A stretch of 25,375 nucleotides of DNA. Origin: an uncultured Bacteroides sp. (GTDB lineage Bacteria > Bacteroidota > Bacteroidia > Bacteroidales > Bacteroidaceae). The first letter of the stretch is position 1, and every line of letters starts with the position of its first letter. Position numbers and translations under genes: made by a program. A model generated the notes under the pieces. It saw nothing but the letters and a program-made list of their open reading frames with translations. It had not been told where the DNA came from and searched no databases. This document shows, piece by piece, positions 23,584 through 25,375 of the stretch. The stretch covers positions 1 to 25,375 of the forward strand of contig CAMTFK010000052.1 in the NCBI GenBank assembly GCA_947071285.1, in the 5' to 3' direction.

Positions 23584-24121
23584 AGTTCACTTTACACTTC
23601 GACAAGAAAGCCGATACAGTCGCTGCATCATTACCCGTGTAATAATGCACGGAAGTCACCGGTGTGTACGTATAAGGCACAAATTGGAACAACTGAACAG
23701 CTGCAAATTTATTATCTTGCGAAAGTATAACATCCATACGCACATTACCACTTCCTTCACTCTTGACACCATCTTCAAGCGTAAGATGACCCTTTTCAAT
23801 CATTTCTTTCAGCTTGCCCATGTGTTTCAAATCAAAGAAAATGCTACGCTCTTTCGTAACGCTGCCAGTGGGGAGATAGACCACTTCTTTTGATTTCCAG
23901 AACAAACGGAATATTCCTAATAGAAAGAATGCCGTTCCCAGCACCATCAGTAACATACTGAGCGTAGACGATCGATCAGTTACTTCAAAAGTGGATACAA
24001 ACACGAGGATGCCTAACAGTAACATAACTGCCGAGAAAATAAGTCCGGAAATACTTGTACGTTTTACAATATCAGGGTGTGTAGATGCAAAGATTGTTGC
24101 ATCAATTGCTTGAGTTGCCAT
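23582..24121 (-). CDS. Small membrane protein of unknown function, two TM helices
   Basis: A 179-residue protein. After a short soluble N-terminus (MATQAIDATIFASTHPDIVK) come two hydrophobic helices (about 24-45 and 54-74) joined by a short polar loop (TFEVTDRSST). A basic turn (FWKSKEVVY) then leads into a soluble domain of about 100 residues with alternating strands and helices, probably cytoplasmic by the positive-inside rule. No catalytic motif or known family is recognised. It follows the 24228-24659 gene on the same strand after 106 bp, with no terminator in between, so they may be co-transcribed. It ends 41 bp from the convergent MutS-like gene. Confidence 0.8.
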   Translation of the reverse strand: MATQAIDATIFASTHPDIVKRTSISGLIFSAVMLLLGILVFVSTFEVTDRSSTLSMLLMVLGTAFFLLGIFRLFWKSKEVVYLPTGSVTKERSIFFDLKHMGKLKEMIEKGHLTLEDGVKSEGSGNVRMDVILSQDNKFAAVQLFQFVPYTYTPVTSVHYYTGNDAATVSAFLSKCKVN

Positions 24122-24227
24122 AATTTAAATCGTTTTGAAATGAATAAAAGTTTAACTAATAAAAATAGTCACCTAATGTAAGCCAATGGTTACAAAAGGT
24201 AAAAAAGAAATTGATTCATTCAAACGT

Positions 24228-24659
24228 CTAAATGATAATTCTCCTGAGCGTAAACACATAATATTCACACGCAGGTTGGCAACGATAGAAAGCAGTAGTA
24301 TCGAACAACTTCGAGCGTTGCAATGATAATGCACCATCACGATGAGCCAATCGCTCTACTACATCTTTCAATGAAAGTATGAATTCGGTTGTATATGAAC
24401 GCTGCGCACGCGAAAACGTGAGCAACTGTGTAGCTCCACCGGAACTTGCAATCTCCGCATCAGATAAATATGGCAATTGCGGAGCCGGAATATAACTTCC
24501 TTGCCGGACATCATTTCTCTGCATATTCCCGTCTTCTCCCGCAGCTCTTTGAGAGACAATAGTCGTTCCATCTACTGATGCAGTAAATGTATCGCTCACG
24601 CTTCCCCAAAAGGCAGTTGCAAGAACCAGGATCAATATCAATTTTAAAAACTTTGCCAT
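24228..24659 (-). CDS. Small exported protein of unknown function
   Basis: A 143-residue protein with an N-terminal signal-like hydrophobic stretch (AKFLKLILILVLATAFWGSV). The mature part is polar, with a central QGSYIPAPQLPYLSD segment, an amphipathic stretch (FILSLKDVVERLAHRDG) and two Cys near the end (CQPAC). It ends in a short hydrophobic/basic tail (FTLRRIII). I chose the ATG at 24659 rather than 24671, because the latter overlaps a perfect -7 promoter element. The family is not recognised. Possibly co-transcribed with the two-TM protein downstream. Confidence 0.65.
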   Translation of the reverse strand: MAKFLKLILILVLATAFWGSVSDTFTASVDGTTIVSQRAAGEDGNMQRNDVRQGSYIPAPQLPYLSDAEIASSGGATQLLTFSRAQRSYTTEFILSLKDVVERLAHRDGALSLQRSKLFDTTAFYRCQPACEYYVFTLRRIII

Positions 24660-24668
24660 ATCTATTTG

Positions 24669-24676
24669 CAAAGATA
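24669..24676 (-). promoter_or_regulatory. Predicted -7 promoter element for the small exported protein gene
   Basis: Minus strand TATCTTTG matches TAnnTTTG exactly and ends 10 bp before the ATG at 24659. No clear -33 TTTG lies at the expected spacing, so the promoter would be weak or activator-dependent, with an almost leaderless transcript. Confidence 0.4.
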
Positions 24677-24908
24677 ACAGTTTGTTTCATTCAATTGTTT
24701 AAAATAAGAACCTTTTAATGAATGTTTAGGAAAGATATATCTTTATTCCTCACAAGAGCCTCGTAAGCAACTTCATACAGAGATTAAAAGTAAAATCTGT
24801 GGTTATCAGAGCACAGTTTGCAGACAAATCACCTTTTGGCAAGAAGTTTAGCAACAGGACAGAAAGCCTAAATGAGAAACAAAGTATAGAAAAACATGTG
24901 GAAAACAA

Positions 24909-24940
24909 AAAAGCCATCCCCCTTTGCAGGAGATGGCTTT
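24909..24940 (-). terminator. Terminator after rplQ (end of ribosomal protein operon)
   Basis: AAAGCCATC (24910-24918) pairs with GATGGCTTT (24932-24940). On the minus strand the stem is followed by a run of T (GGCTTTTTTG). It lies 22 bp after the rplQ stop and matches the expected end of the ribosomal protein/rpoA operon. Confidence 0.8.
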
Positions 24941-24962
24941 TATATCGAAAAGAATAGTCGAT

Positions 24963-25375
24963 TTATTCAGCTTTAGCTTCTTCAGCCTTTGCTTCTTCAA
25001 CTGCCGGTGCTTCAGCAACCGGAGCTGCTGCCTCTGTAGCAGTTTTCTTAGAACGGCGGGTACGAGTAGCTTTCTTAGCAACTTTTTCCTTAGCCATATT
25101 TTCGTTGTAGTCAACGAGTTCAATGAAGCACATTTCTGCGTTATCACCCAGACGGTGTCCTGTCTTGATGATACGAGTATAGCCACCCGGACGGTCAGCA
25201 ATCTTCACTGAAATTTCCTTGAACAGTTCTGTTACAACTTGCTTATCCTGCAAATTGCTGAACACAACACGACGAGAGTTAGTCGTGTCATCCTTTGATT
25301 TCGTAATCAAAGGCTCAACGAACTTCTTCAGAGCTTTAGCCTTTGCAACAGTCGTAGTGATTCTTTTGTGCTTAA
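24963..25375 (-). CDS. rplQ: 50S ribosomal protein L17, partial (5' end beyond window)
   Basis: The visible part is 136 codons plus stop, open to the right edge. The L17 core is clear: KHKRITTTVAKAKALKKFVEP at the edge, SRRVVFSNLQDKQVV, and a GGYTRIIKTGHRLGDNAEMCFIEL segment written here as two parts, GGYTRIIKTG and HRLGDNAEMCFIEL. It is followed by a Bacteroidota-style tail that is first Lys/Arg-rich (AKKATRTRRSKK) and then Ala/Glu-rich (APAVEEAKAEEAKAE). L17 is a large-subunit protein near the exit tunnel. In most bacteria rplQ follows rpoA at the end of the alpha operon, and the terminator just downstream fits that. A TTG inside the frame at 25308-25310 is not the real start because the homology continues upstream of it. 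Confidence 0.96.
   Translation of the reverse strand, partial: KHKRITTTVAKAKALKKFVEPLITKSKDDTTNSRRVVFSNLQDKQVVTELFKEISVKIADRPGGYTRIIKTGHRLGDNAEMCFIELVDYNENMAKEKVAKKATRTRRSKKTATEAAAPVAEAPAVEEAKAEEAKAE

Larger units (their letters stand above)
24660..24962. other. Intergenic region between rplQ and the small exported protein gene
   Basis: These 303 bp contain the -7 box of the downstream gene (24669-24676), a 14-bp perfect palindrome AAAGATATATCTTT (24731-24744) and the rplQ terminator (24909-24940). I see no gene or RNA gene in the rest. Confidence 0.6.

Overview
The window looks like a chromosomal segment of a Bacteroides or close relative. Three things support this. Promoter-like sites fit the Bacteroidota pattern (-33 TTTG, -7 TAnnTTTG). 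There are typical Bacteroidales lipoprotein signals and family-specific genes, such as a PII-like partner of an RND pump, a long urocanate hydratase and a membrane-anchored MutS-like ATPase. Finally, rplQ carries an acidic alanine/glutamate-rich tail. No rRNA, tRNA, insertion sequence, CRISPR array or prophage module is visible.

Layout. Positions 1-370 are non-coding as far as I can see and hold a strong hairpin. They are followed by a small orphan protein (371-823) and a GH20 beta-hexosaminidase lipoprotein (931-3267) whose promoter sits on a large nested palindrome. Facing it, only 4 bp away, is a minus-strand three-gene cassette (6996 down to 3272): two SGNH-type hydrolases/transferases and an MBOAT O-acyltransferase. 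This is the usual composition of an envelope glycan O-acetylation machine. Upstream of that on the same strand (13793 down to 7116) is a tripartite RND efflux operon in the order TetR regulator, TolC-like outer membrane factor, adaptor lipoprotein, RND permease, PII-like protein.

From 20534 down to 13962 lies a histidine-utilisation cluster in the order hutU, ftcD, hutI, fchA, hutH. Together the encoded enzymes convert histidine to urocanate, imidazolonepropionate and formiminoglutamate. The formimino group is then passed to tetrahydrofolate and cyclised to methenyl-THF with release of ammonia. This is the folate-linked (FTCD) branch, with the two activities on separate genes. A large GC-rich inverted repeat sits between hutU and ftcD.

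The right end holds a small exported protein of unknown function (20648-21274) and a 454-bp intergenic region carrying a tandem array of 22-bp palindromic units. Beyond it are a MutS-like membrane ATPase (21729-23540), two short membrane/exported proteins of unknown function, and the 3' part of rplQ (ribosomal protein L17), which runs off the right edge.

Most of the window is ordinary Bacteroides chromosome. The most unusual features are the palindromic 22-bp array upstream of the MutS-like gene, the nested 26-bp-arm palindrome at the hexosaminidase promoter, the MBOAT plus double-SGNH cassette, and the inverted repeat inside the hut cluster. I saw no convincing evidence of a wholly new defence or mobile system.
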